Shown here: positions 33,693 through 42,400 of the stretch, piece after piece
Layout: the number at the start of each line of letters is the position of its first letter
How positions within the stretch are numbered: the first letter of the stretch is position 1
Source: an uncultured Pseudomonadota bacterium
GTDB taxonomy: Bacteria; Myxococcota_A; Polyangia; Nannocystales; Nannocystaceae
NCBI GenBank assembly: GCA_913061055.1
Contig: CAJXVA010000012.1
Span: 1 to 48,431, forward strand
DNA length: 48,431 nt
Direction: 5' to 3'
Made by a program: the position numbers and the translations under genes
Notes under the pieces: model-generated
Database searches by the model: none
Told to the model about the DNA's origin: nothing
The model's input: only the letters and a program-made list of their open reading frames with translations

Positions 33693-33768
33693 GAGGGCAA
33701 CCTCTCGGTTTCCCTCGCTGCGGGGGCGAAGCCCCCCTTCGCTCACCCTTCCAAGTTCGGGCTGACGC
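33693..33768 (+). repeat. two-hairpin repeat, copy 2
   Basis: A 76-bp direct repeat of 33589-33663 with a single inserted C. It ends exactly where the cdsA stop codon begins (33769), so it forms the 3' untranslated region of cdsA and is read on the GNRA-loop strand there. Confidence 0.9.
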
Positions 33769-34590
33769 TCAGCCGATGAGCGTCACGTAGTAGTAGGTCA
33801 CCGGAGCCACGAACAGCAGCGCGTCCACCCGGTCGAGCAGGCCGCCATGGCCGGGCAGGATCGTCCCCGAGTCCTTCACCCCGAAGGTCCGCTTGAGCAT
33901 CGACTCGACGAGGTCGCCGGTCTGGCCCGCGACGCTGCCGAAGATCCCCAGGGGAATCGCGTGGGAGAGCGGGAGGTCCGGGAGCAGCCACATCGAGCCC
34001 ACGCCGGCCGTCGCCAAACACGAGCCAAGGACGCCCCCGAAGGCGCCTTCCCAGCTCTTGGCGGGGCTGACCGCGGGGTAGAGCTTGTGCTTGCCGAACG
34101 CCCGGCCGAAGAAGTAGGCCACCGTGTCCGAGAAGAACGCCATGCACAGGACGACCGTGAGCCACTCGGGGCGGCCAGAGTCCTTGAGCAACGGGAGCAC
34201 CGACATCAGTGCCGGTGCATAGAGCAACCCCCCCAGGGTGACGGTGAAATGTCGGCCGGCGTTGGGGAGCTGCGCCCGGCGGGAGAGCACGACCATGCCG
34301 GAGGCCAGCACGCAGAGCGCGAGCATCGGAGGCAGCGCCACGCCCGGGGTGTACAGCGAGGGGAGGACCACGACCGCGGTTCCCAGCAACGCAGAGGCGA
34401 CGCGGATACGAATCGCCGGGTCCTCGTCCGAAACCGGGAGCGCCATTCGGATGAACTCATCCTGGGCACCCACCCCAAAGATCACGGCGAGCACGAGGAC
34501 GCCGTAGCTCGTGGGATCCGCAAAGATCGCGAGGAGGACGAACGGAACCAGAACGGCGGCCGTCAACAGGCGCTTGAGCGTCTCTCCCAC
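33769..34590 (-). CDS. cdsA: phosphatidate cytidylyltransferase
   Basis: A 273-aa inner-membrane enzyme that makes CDP-diacylglycerol from phosphatidic acid and CTP, feeding all phospholipid head-group branches. Seven or eight hydrophobic spans are seen (LLTAAVLVPFVLLAIF, GVLVLAVIFGVGA and so on). The CDS family signature GVKDSGTILPGHGGLLDRVD is intact near the C-terminus, preceded by FFSDTVAYFFGRAFGKHKL and SPAKSWEGAFGG. The start is GTG 34590. It lies 6 bp after uppS, the usual bacterial uppS-cdsA order. The common downstream dxr and rseP genes are missing here, and the gene ends at repeat copy 2. Confidence 0.96.
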   Translation of the reverse strand: MGETLKRLLTAAVLVPFVLLAIFADPTSYGVLVLAVIFGVGAQDEFIRMALPVSDEDPAIRIRVASALLGTAVVVLPSLYTPGVALPPMLALCVLASGMVVLSRRAQLPNAGRHFTVTLGGLLYAPALMSVLPLLKDSGRPEWLTVVLCMAFFSDTVAYFFGRAFGKHKLYPAVSPAKSWEGAFGGVLGSCLATAGVGSMWLLPDLPLSHAIPLGIFGSVAGQTGDLVESMLKRTFGVKDSGTILPGHGGLLDRVDALLFVAPVTYYYVTLIG

Positions 34591-34596
34591 TCGAGC

Positions 34597-35376
34597 TCAG
34601 TCCATCCCGGCTGCCGAACGACCGCCGGCGGGCAGCGCATCGTCGAGCTGGTCGGAGGTCCGACCAAACCGGCGTTCACGGCTGGCGAAGTCGTGCAGGG
34701 CGACGAGCAAATCCTCTTCGGTGAACTCCGGCCACATCTTCTCGGTGAAGTGCAGCTCCGCATACGCGGTCTCCCACAGGAAGAAGTTGGAGATCCGGTG
34801 CTCGCCGCTGGTCCGAATCAGCAGGTCGAGTTGAGGCAGAAGCTTGGACGACGGCAGGTAAGACTCGACGGTCTCGACCGAGACATCGGCTGGGTCCAGC
34901 GTGCCGGCGACGGCGGCCTGGCACATCTCCTGGCACGCGCGCGCGATCATCTCGCGGCCCCCGTAGCTGAGGGCCAAGCATAAGACCATGCCCTCGTTCT
35001 TGGCCGATGCAGCCATCAGCTCGACGAGGGGATCGCGAACGTGTGGCGGCAGGCGCTCGGTGTCGCCGACGGTGATCAAGCGGACGCCGTTGTCGAGGAT
35101 CTCGTCCCGCTCCTGGATGAGGAACCGCCGCAGCAGCTCCATGAGGCGAAACACCTCTTCAGGGGGTCGGTCCCAGTTCTGCGACGAGAACGCGAACAAG
35201 GTCAGAGCGGGGATCCCGATGCGACGAGCGGCACGGACGACGGTGCGCACGGAGTCGGAGCCACGTTCGTGGCCCTCTTCCCGCGGCAAGCCCTGAGCAC
35301 GTGCCCAACGGCCGTTGCCGTCCATAATGATGCCCACGTGGCGCGGCAGCGGAGCCGGAGTTACGCCTTCGGTCAT
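34597..35376 (-). CDS. uppS: isoprenyl (undecaprenyl) diphosphate synthase
   Basis: A 259-aa cytoplasmic cis-prenyltransferase that extends farnesyl diphosphate to undecaprenyl diphosphate, the carrier for peptidoglycan and O-antigen. Motifs are HVGIIMDGNGRWA (catalytic Asp), GHERGSDSVR, TLFAFSSQNWDRP, and the diphosphate-binding RTSGEHRISNFFLWETAYAE followed by LHFTEKMWPEF. I chose ATG 35376 (MTEGVTPAPLPRHV), with AGGG upstream; the frame extends a further 55 codons without family support. It is co-transcribed with cdsA. Confidence 0.96.
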   Translation of the reverse strand: MTEGVTPAPLPRHVGIIMDGNGRWARAQGLPREEGHERGSDSVRTVVRAARRIGIPALTLFAFSSQNWDRPPEEVFRLMELLRRFLIQERDEILDNGVRLITVGDTERLPPHVRDPLVELMAASAKNEGMVLCLALSYGGREMIARACQEMCQAAVAGTLDPADVSVETVESYLPSSKLLPQLDLLIRTSGEHRISNFFLWETAYAELHFTEKMWPEFTEEDLLVALHDFASRERRFGRTSDQLDDALPAGGRSAAGMD

Positions 35377-35688
35377 GCGACCCTGGCGAGATACCACGCA
35401 GACCCAGCCCGGGGAAGTCCCGGGAGGGGCCGCAGAGACCAGACGGCCGGGACGCGTGGGCGAATGGTCGTAACCCCCGATCGGCGGGAAGAAACCCGGG
35501 CCAGGTCGGGTTGTCGCCGAGCGAACCCCCTCCAGTCTCACCGGTCAGGTTCGTCGCTTGCCGGGCTATCGTGGCCTGGAATACCCTGCACTCCCGCGTT
35601 TCCGGTGCGCGGACTTGCGAGGCCCTCGGCGGCCCCGCCCTCACTCGCACGGCCCCGCCCGGGGCGCGCACCAGCATGGTCCACAGGC
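35377..35688. other. 312-bp divergent promoter region, uppS / YbjN-pspA
   Basis: No gene is seen in this stretch. It must contain promoters for uppS (minus) and for the YbjN-like/pspA operon (plus). The one notable element is a pair of 10-bp direct repeats near its right end, listed separately. I found no convincing sigma-54 element. Confidence 0.5.
35631..35660 (+). promoter_or_regulatory. GGCCCCGCCC direct-repeat pair
   Basis: Identical 10-mers at 35631-35640 and 35651-35660 are spaced by exactly 20 bp (two helical turns), 29 bp before the YbjN-like start. The second overlaps a CCCC-GCCC-GGGG hairpin. It is a candidate operator for the pspA operon, based on spacing alone. Confidence 0.35.
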
Positions 35689-36129
35689 ATGAGCAGCGCT
35701 GACAAACTCGACTCCTTCCTCATCAAGAGCGGTCTGCCCTACGAGCAGATCGCCGACGGGACCTGGGTCCTGCACCCCGAGAGCGCGCGGAACGCGAGCC
35801 TCGGGGTCAAGATCGAAGACCCCATCGTCCTCTTTTCCATCCAGCTGTTCGAGCTCGGGGTGAGTACCGTCGGCGATCACGCCGCGGTGTTCCGGATGCT
35901 GCTCGAGCTCAACTCCGAGTTGCTGCACGCGAGCTACTCCCTCCAGGGGTCTCAGCTGGTGCTCTCGGGCGCCCAACAGCTCGAGAACCTCGACTTCAAC
36001 GAGTTCCAGGCAATGGTGGACGACATGTGCATGGCGCTCGACAATCACTATGCCAAGATTGCTCCGATGGTGGCCTCCAACCAGAGCGCAGGCACGGCCG
36101 ACCAGACCGGCACAGAGAGGAACGCTTAA
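35689..36129 (+). CDS. YbjN / secretion-chaperone-fold protein
   Basis: A 146-aa cytoplasmic protein from ATG 35689 (MSSADKLDSFLIKSGLPYEQ). It has the alpha-beta-alpha pattern of YbjN/CesT-like proteins: GTWVLHPESARNASLGVKIE, PIVLFSIQLFELG, LLELNSELLHASYSL and MVDDMCMALDNHYAKIAPMV. The fold usually makes dimers that bind other proteins. Only 3 bp separate it from pspA, so it is a likely partner or modulator of PspA in this lineage. The assignment rests on pattern, not on a diagnostic motif. Confidence 0.7.
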   Translation: MSSADKLDSFLIKSGLPYEQIADGTWVLHPESARNASLGVKIEDPIVLFSIQLFELGVSTVGDHAAVFRMLLELNSELLHASYSLQGSQLVLSGAQQLENLDFNEFQAMVDDMCMALDNHYAKIAPMVASNQSAGTADQTGTERNA

Positions 36130-36132
36130 GAC

Positions 36133-36972
36133 ATGGGACTGTTTTCACGACTGGGCACACTGATCCGCTCCAACATCAACGAGCTGATCAACAAGTCCGA
36201 AGACCCGGAGAAGATGCTCAATCAGGTCCTCGTGGACATGAAGGCGCAGCTTGTCGAGGCCAAGAAGCAGGTCGCCGTCGCGATCGCCGACGAGAAGCGG
36301 GTCAAAAAGCAGTACGAACAGGAAGCCAACAAGGCGGCCGAGTGGGAGCGCAAGGCGATGCTGGCTGTCAAAGCTGGCGACGACGCGCTTGCTCGGGCCG
36401 CACTGGCTCGCAAGCATGAGCACGGCGAAGTCGCCGAGACGCTCAAGCAGCAGTGGGAAGCGCAGAAGCAGTCGGTCGAGCAGCTCAAGGGCGCCCTCCG
36501 AGGCCTCGACAACAAGATCGAGGAAGCCAAGCGCAAGCGCAACATCCTCGTCTCCCGCCAGAAGCGGGCCGAGGCGCAGCGCACCATCAACGAGACGCTG
36601 TCCAACATCAACTCCACCTCGGCGTTCGACACCTTCGAGCGCATGTCCGACCGCGTCACCCAGATCGAGGCCGAAGCCGAGGCCGTCGCCGAGATCGGTG
36701 GCGCCCTGCCCGAAGCCTCGCTCGAGTCGCAGTTCAAGGCGCTCGAGGCCAGCAGTGGTGTGGATGACGACCTCTCCGCCCTGAAGTCCAAGATGGCACT
36801 TCAAGCGGCCGAGCAGGAGCGCGAGCGTCGTGCCCTGGCCGGCGAAGTCGAGCCCGAGCCCGCTGCCGGTGGCGACGAGGCGGTCGCCGACGACGAGGTC
36901 GAAGACGCCGCCAAAGGGGCGGAGATCGACGCGCAGCTCGAAGAGCTCAAGAAGAAGCTCTCCGCGACCTGA
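36133..36972 (+). CDS. pspA: PspA/IM30 (Vipp1) family membrane-stress protein
   Basis: A 279-aa ESCRT-III-like protein that forms oligomeric rings on damaged inner membrane. MGLFSRLGTLIRSNINELIN is the amphipathic lipid-binding helix 0, followed by EDPEKMLNQVLVDMKAQLVE and long coiled-coil helices to about residue 190. Residues 195-279 are an acidic extension (EVEPEPAAGGDEAVADDEVE) ending in a short helix (AEIDAQLEELKKKL), longer than E. coli PspA (222 aa). GAGG upstream and 3-bp spacing tie it to the YbjN-like gene. No PspF- or PspBC-like genes are nearby. Confidence 0.94.
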   Translation: MGLFSRLGTLIRSNINELINKSEDPEKMLNQVLVDMKAQLVEAKKQVAVAIADEKRVKKQYEQEANKAAEWERKAMLAVKAGDDALARAALARKHEHGEVAETLKQQWEAQKQSVEQLKGALRGLDNKIEEAKRKRNILVSRQKRAEAQRTINETLSNINSTSAFDTFERMSDRVTQIEAEAEAVAEIGGALPEASLESQFKALEASSGVDDDLSALKSKMALQAAEQERERRALAGEVEPEPAAGGDEAVADDEVEDAAKGAEIDAQLEELKKKLSAT

Positions 36973-36993
36973 TCGCGGAGCTCAGTGAGAACG

Positions 36994-37030
36994 AGCGGTC
37001 GTTGCCTTCGGGTGCGGCCGCTTTTCTCTT
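36994..37030 (+). terminator. terminator after pspA
   Basis: AGCGGTCG (36994-37001) pairs with CGGCCGCT (37015-37022) with one T-G wobble, followed by TTTCTCTT. It starts 21 bp after the pspA stop. Confidence 0.75.
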
Positions 37031-37061
37031 GGTTTGGGCTCGTGTCCGCTCAATGAGCGCG

Positions 37062-38324
37062 TCAGCGAAGCCCGGCGTGGAGCGCTGCAACCACAGTGCG
37101 GATCCCCGTCCGGAGCGTGGGGTCGGGATCGGGTGCCCACTTGTCGGAGTGCAGGCCCGGGTGATCCCCGTCCCGCTTCCACTTCGAGGCTTTGACCGCA
37201 CCGAGCTTCCACATGATCGCCGGGATGCCGAGTTCGCTGCCGAAGATGCCGAAGTCCTCGCCGCCCAACGAGGGCTCATGGCGTTTGACGTTCTTGGCTC
37301 CGAGTTCTGTTTCGAACGCGGCTCGAATGGTGCGCGTCCACTCGGGGTCGTTCTCGCACGATGGCAGGCCGGCGGTGGTCGTGATCGTCGGCGGTTTGGG
37401 GGCGTCGTGCGCCTTGGCGACCTGCGTGGCAACGCGCTTGATCTCCCCAATCAGAAGCTTGCGCATCTTGGGTCCGTAGGAGCGCACGGTCAGCATCAGC
37501 GTCGCGGACGAGGGGATGATGTTGCGTTTGGTCCCCCCCTCGAACTTGCCCACGGTGACGACGGCTTTTTCGTCGGGCCGGATGCGCCGCGAAACGATCG
37601 TCTGTAGCGACATGACAATCTCTGCACCGATCACGACGGGATCGATCGTCTCGTGCGGCCGTGCGCCATGCCCTCCCTTGCCGTGCACGATGATGTCCAC
37701 CCCGTCGACGTTGGCGTGATGCAGTCCCTCGATGATGCTGACCTGTCCCGCCGGCACGTCGGCAGCGTCGTGAAGCGCGATGGCCAACCGAGGCTTGCCG
37801 TGTTTCTTCAGCAGCTTCTGGAAGGCCCGGTCGGCCACCATCGCGCGGGCGCCCGCGCCCAACTCTTCGGCCGGCTGCCCCACAAACAAGATGGTGCCCG
37901 ACCAGGTGTCGCGGGTCGCTGCGAGGACCGAGAGCGCCCCCACGGCCGTGGCCATGTGCACATCGTGCCCGCACGCATGCATCACCCCCTTGTTCTGGCT
38001 GGCGTAGGGGAGCCCAGTGACCTCCGTCAGCGGAAGCCCGTCCATGTCGGCCCGGTACAACACCGTGGGGCCGGGGCCATTTCCCTTGAGCACGCCGACG
38101 ATGCCGGTACCGCCGATGCCCTCGTGCACCTCGAGGCCCAAGCCACGCAGCACGTCGGCCAGATGTTTGGCGGTGTTGACCTCCTGCTTCGACAGCTCCG
38201 GGTGCGCGTGAAACCACTCGTACTCGGTACGCGCCATCTTGGTTGCGTCCGAGACCTGAGGATCCGAGCCGGGCGCCGCCGCAGCAGCGAACGACAGAAG
38301 CAACGACAGCGACAAGCCGAGCAT
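37062..38324 (-). CDS. M20D-family metallo-amidohydrolase, exported
   Basis: A 420-aa protein from ATG 38324 (MLGLSLSLLLSFAAAAAPGS), a signal-like start; a GTG three codons upstream is possible. It has the M20D (hippurate / IAA-amino-acid hydrolase type) pattern: RTEYEWFHAHPELSKQE, YRADMDGLPLTE, metal site HACGHDVHMA, FVGQPAEELGAGARAM, ALHDAADVPAG, GKGGHGARPHETIDPV, GGTKRNIIPSSATL, EPSLGGEDFGIF and DHPGLHSDKW. These cover the Cys/His/Glu metal ligands and the dimerisation-domain His. It would remove acyl groups from N-acyl amino acids or related amides, in the periplasm if the signal works. It is divergent from phhB, with 63 bp between starts. Confidence 0.92.
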   Translation of the reverse strand: MLGLSLSLLLSFAAAAAPGSDPQVSDATKMARTEYEWFHAHPELSKQEVNTAKHLADVLRGLGLEVHEGIGGTGIVGVLKGNGPGPTVLYRADMDGLPLTEVTGLPYASQNKGVMHACGHDVHMATAVGALSVLAATRDTWSGTILFVGQPAEELGAGARAMVADRAFQKLLKKHGKPRLAIALHDAADVPAGQVSIIEGLHHANVDGVDIIVHGKGGHGARPHETIDPVVIGAEIVMSLQTIVSRRIRPDEKAVVTVGKFEGGTKRNIIPSSATLMLTVRSYGPKMRKLLIGEIKRVATQVAKAHDAPKPPTITTTAGLPSCENDPEWTRTIRAAFETELGAKNVKRHEPSLGGEDFGIFGSELGIPAIMWKLGAVKASKWKRDGDHPGLHSDKWAPDPDPTLRTGIRTVVAALHAGLR

Positions 38325-38374
38325 GGGCGTCACGATGCCGCACGGCACACGTCCGCGCCAAGGCGCCACAGCGG

Positions 38375-38380
38375 TATAGT
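38375..38380 (+). promoter_or_regulatory. possible -10 element (TATAGT) of a leaderless phhB transcript
   Basis: TATAGT ends 7 bp before the phhB ATG (38388), the spacing expected if transcription starts at or next to the start codon. No Shine-Dalgarno and no clear -35 hexamer are visible. Confidence 0.35.
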
Positions 38381-38387
38381 TCGCGCC

Positions 38388-38693
38388 ATGGGAAACCCGC
38401 GACTGAGTGACGAGACGATCGCCGAGTTTTTGTCCGAGCTTCCGGGCTGGGCGCTGTCCGCCAATCAGCTCAGCCGCAGCTTCCAATTCCCCGATTTCAG
38501 CGCCGCGATGGGGTTCATGGTCCGCGTCGGGATGGTCTGTGAAACTCTGGACCACCACCCCAACTGGTACAACGTCTACGGGAAAGTCGAGGTCCAGCTG
38601 TGGACGCACGACGCAGCCGGCGTCACTGCGCTCGACATTCGGCTGGCAACGCAGATGAGCAAGATCGCCGCCCAAATGGGCTGTCAGAACTGA
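38388..38693 (+). CDS. phhB: pterin-4a-carbinolamine dehydratase
   Basis: A 101-aa cytoplasmic enzyme that dehydrates 4a-hydroxytetrahydrobiopterin, recycling the pterin cofactor of aromatic amino-acid hydroxylases. LSELPGWALSANQLSRSFQF is the family start and ETLDHHPNWYNVYGKVEVQL carries the active-site His-His-Pro-x-Trp, followed by THDAAGVTALD. The length is typical. No phenylalanine hydroxylase gene lies in the window. The stop is 1 bp from the stop of the convergent lipoprotein gene. Confidence 0.95.
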   Translation: MGNPRLSDETIAEFLSELPGWALSANQLSRSFQFPDFSAAMGFMVRVGMVCETLDHHPNWYNVYGKVEVQLWTHDAAGVTALDIRLATQMSKIAAQMGCQN

Positions 38694-38694
38694 G

Positions 38695-39384
38695 CTACTG
38701 CCCGCAGTCGATCTGAGCGGGCAACGGGAGCGGACCGCCCTCGATCCGCACCGCTTCGAGGGTGCTTCCGGCGAGGTCAATCTTGGCCGGTACGGTGATC
38801 ATTCCGGACACCCGCCCGCAGAATCGGTCCATCTCGAGCACGGCCTCGAGCGTCGCCGAGGCCTCGATATCCGAGCCCGTGACCGGGTTGGTCGAGCCTG
38901 GGATCGACAGATTCGGGATTTCGATGGTGAAGAGTCCGTCCGAGTCGATCGGCCCCGAAACCTCGAACGGAGGCGGCACCGGCTCGCGGGGCGAGTCGAC
39001 AGACGCGATGTCGAGGCTCAGCGGCGTCAGCAACATCACCACCTGACCGTCGCCGGCCTTCACGTCGGCAACGAACTGAAACGGCGTGGTCGGTGCCACC
39101 GGGTTTGCGTAGATCGCCAGGAAGAACTCCCCGTCCGTCGAGGGTGCGCCCGTCGTCACGCCGACCGAGGTCAGCCCGCTGGACCCCGTGCCCTCGCTCG
39201 AGGATGTGTCCGGCTCCGTGGGGTTGGGCTCCGTCACCACGGTTGCGGAGGTCGTCTGCCCGCCGCTCGAGCTCCCCGGGTTTCCAACCTCCGTCTCCGC
39301 CTCGATCTCTGTGCCTCCCGGCGTTTCGACCGCCGGGCCACATCCCAGCGCAACACCAACACAAGCAATCCAAGTCCAACGCAT
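38695..39384 (-). CDS. lipoprotein of unknown function with Thr/Ser/Gly linker
   Basis: A 229-aa protein from ATG 39384 (MRWTWIACVGVALGCGPAVE; lipobox ALGC). A linker (about 22-85) rich in Glu, Thr, Ser and Gly (SSEGTGSSGLTSVGVTTG) leads to a beta-rich domain (about 90-229) with FFLAIYANPVAPTTPFQFVA, VVMLLTPLSLD, LFTIEIPNLSIPGS, VLEMDRFCGRVSG and a C-terminal Cys (IDCGQ), which may pair with the earlier Cys. Family not recognised. The FCGRVSG and LTPL motifs repeat in myxobacterial surface lipoproteins as I recall them, without known function. It is divergent from the giant lipoprotein gene, with 68 bp between starts. Confidence 0.7.
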   Translation of the reverse strand: MRWTWIACVGVALGCGPAVETPGGTEIEAETEVGNPGSSSGGQTTSATVVTEPNPTEPDTSSSEGTGSSGLTSVGVTTGAPSTDGEFFLAIYANPVAPTTPFQFVADVKAGDGQVVMLLTPLSLDIASVDSPREPVPPPFEVSGPIDSDGLFTIEIPNLSIPGSTNPVTGSDIEASATLEAVLEMDRFCGRVSGMITVPAKIDLAGSTLEAVRIEGGPLPLPAQIDCGQ

Positions 39385-39452
39385 GACCGAATCGTACCCC
39401 GGGGCGGCTGGTGCTGTCGTTTGAGGGGAAGCCGTGATAGGCGAGGATTGTG

Positions 39453-42400
39453 ATGGCACCTCGAGCACTTTGGCTGGGTCTCCTGTGCCTCCTTGCTGCG
39501 TGCGCAGCCCGTCTCGACGGGCCCGGGGCGCTCACCCGGCAGCGGCTGGAGCAGCACGCAGAACTCGCGGCGCAGGACCACGCGCAGCGAGCCAAGTTCG
39601 CAGGCGACCTCGGGCTCGGGACCGATGCGGTCTTCCATGCCACCCAGCGTCTCGAACAGGCTCATGCCACGGTCCGCGTCGCGCGTGCGACCGAAGCCCC
39701 GCGTGCCGAGCTCGCCCCCGCCGAGCGAGAGCTTCGCCGAGCCGCCCGCATGGGGCTCGAGCTGGGCCGCCGCTTCGGGGACGGAAACCTCGTCCTGTCT
39801 TCGGCGCTCGCCATGCGGCGCCCGGACCCGGACGACCTCATCTGGGGTTGTGAACACAGCGAGTACTGGGACGGCAGCCCCACAATGCTCCTGAAGCGGG
39901 TGGAAGAAGACCCCGAAGCATGGTTGGCCGCTTGGCACATGCTTCGCCGAGACGATGCACCACTGCGGGGAGTCCCAGACTCGAAACAACCGCCTCCGGG
40001 CGCGGTGCTGCGCGAGGTCGGGGTGGCTGCCAATGACCTTCGGTGGTCACTGCTGGCGGCTGAGATTCGCACCGGTGCGCTGAGCCAACGCGCGATCGAG
40101 CTCGCGGCCACCATTGCCGAACACGACCCCTCGGATCTGCGCGCCCGGATCCTACTCGAGCTTCGCGAAGCCATGCGCGCCGGGACCATGGTTCCTGACG
40201 CGGACTTGTTCTCCGATCAGACCCTGCAATGGAGCCCGCTTTCGGCCCTCTCACGAGCCCGCCGCCGCTCCGAGACCTACCCCGACGCGCCTGCGATCCA
40301 GCTGCACTACGCGCATCGATTGCTCGACCGCGGCCTGTCCGGCGACGCCCTCATGGTTCTCGAGGCGGCCGAGCCCAAGTGGTCCTCCGACTCGCAACGC
40401 GACATCGCCGAGCTCATCGAAGGTCTCGCACTGGTGCACGCAGGGAAGGCCGAGGCCTACGATCTGTGGCGATCCAAACACGAGGGGGCGGCGTTCCTCG
40501 CCGCGGACCGGTCGCTCGGAGACTGGCGCCGGCAAACCATGGATTGGGGGACCTTTCCGAGCGCCGAGACCACCCTCGGTGCCGCCCTGCAAGCGGCCCT
40601 GCTTCGACGCGTCGCGTTTCGGGATCCGGACCTCGGACGTGAAGACGACGTCCGGGTCTGGGCGTCGGGCGCATTGGGTCGTCGCGATCGTCGCTGGGTA
40701 CGGGAGCGCATCGGTCCGCTGCTACCCCTGCTCGAGCGATGCCTCGACCAGGGGGCCGGGGCCTTGCTTTGCGCACCGCTGATCGGTCAGCCCTACGCAC
40801 ACGCCACCTGGGCGCTGTCCGATGCAGGCCTCGATCACGCTGCTGCCGACCCCTTGCTCGCTTGGGTCGGCGCAGCCAAGCTCGACGACGCAGGCTGGCG
40901 CGTCATCCTCGACGCCCGCAACACCACCCTTGCGCTGTCCTCTGGATTCACCCAGGCCTACGTGCCAGGGCTCATCGCTCGAGGCTCGCTCGAGGAGGCG
41001 GACGACTGGCTTCAGAGGTTTGGCAACACCCTGCCGACGCAACAGCTCGCGGCACTTCAGCTCACGCTCGCCGATCGCCTCGCCGGGCGGGGTGAGGCTG
41101 GAGACGCTGCGGGTTCATGGTTCGATGCGCGCTGGTTGGGCGACGCACCGAGCGTGCCGCTGGGAAAGGTCACGACGCTCGACGCCTCTTCCGTGTGGCC
41201 CGTGCGCATGCGGGCCGCCGGAGCGGCCGTTGCAGCAGGATCGTTCTCCAAGGCCGCGGAGATCTACAGCCAACTTGCCGAGGGAAGCCCTGCCCCGGCC
41301 TCGTCGATGTTGCATGGCCTCGCCGGACGAGCCGCGTTCGAAGCGGGGAACGTCGAGGAAGCCAAGGCGCATCTCGCAAAGGTCCCGGCGGACGACCCCG
41401 CCAGGCGCGAGACCGAGGCGCTCATCCTCGCCGCAGCAGGAGATGTTCCGGGCGCACGAGCCTCGCTGTTGGACCTCTGGCCTCGGCGCGACAGCGCGTC
41501 CCTCCACCTTCTCGAGCTCGGCGTCTCCCTTCAAACCGACGCGGGCCTCGAGGCGATGTCCCGTGGCGGCATGCTCTCGTACTCGGTCGAGCGAGCCGTC
41601 GAACTTGGGTCGGTGACCGACCTCAAGACACTCGCCCGGATGCAGGCGCTCTCGACCGATCGAGAGCAGGCGTGGAAGGACTCCGACGCACTCGTGCCCG
41701 AGCTTGTGGGCACCGCGATCGACTGGGGCACCGAAGCGCTCAACGGCACCACGCGGCTCCGTGACGCGAAGCCACTCGCGACCAAGCTCATCGCGCTGTA
41801 CCAGCGACAATCCTTCTCCCAGAGCGAAGCCATCCTCGATCTGATGTTGCTGACGGGCGAGCACCAGGCCGCACTCTCCCTGGCGCGTACCGAGATCCCC
41901 GAGGACGGTGTGTATGCGCTCGAGTCGACGCACGCTCTGGTCCGCCTTCACCGAGCGGCTCTCGATGGCACTGTCTCCGACGATGCGCTCTGGCACGAAT
42001 GGCGCTGGCGCAACGGGCTGGGGGGGACCAACGAACACGAGGGTCTCCTCGACAACGCGAAGGGGGCGACGATGCTCGGCTACGCGTGCATGCTGCTGAG
42101 CGACGCGCCGGATGACCCGCGAGCACTCCCAACCTGCAAACGCGCATGGGAGGCCGAGCGCGCCACCAACTGGCAGTCCGCGGTCAACTACAGCTACCTG
42201 CTGTTGCAACAAGAGGTCCCATCTCCCACCGCGCTTGCGGCGATCTTCGAGGGCCGGCCACCACCTCCATACCAAGCCACCACCGCCCCCCTGCGCGACC
42301 GGGCGGACATCGCGGTCCTGCATCAGAACCTTGGGGCGTGGCTCTCCATGGGCAACCAGCCGGAGCGGGCTGCGCAATCGCGGATCGAGGCGCACGCCTT

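Noticed and set aside
33589-33768. Terminal repeats of an insertion sequence
   Set aside because: The repeats are direct, only 29 bp apart, and enclose a terminator rather than a transposase gene.
35565-35592. A sigma-54 promoter before the YbjN-pspA operon
   Set aside because: TGG and TGCA are present, but the GG-to-GC spacing is not 10 bp.
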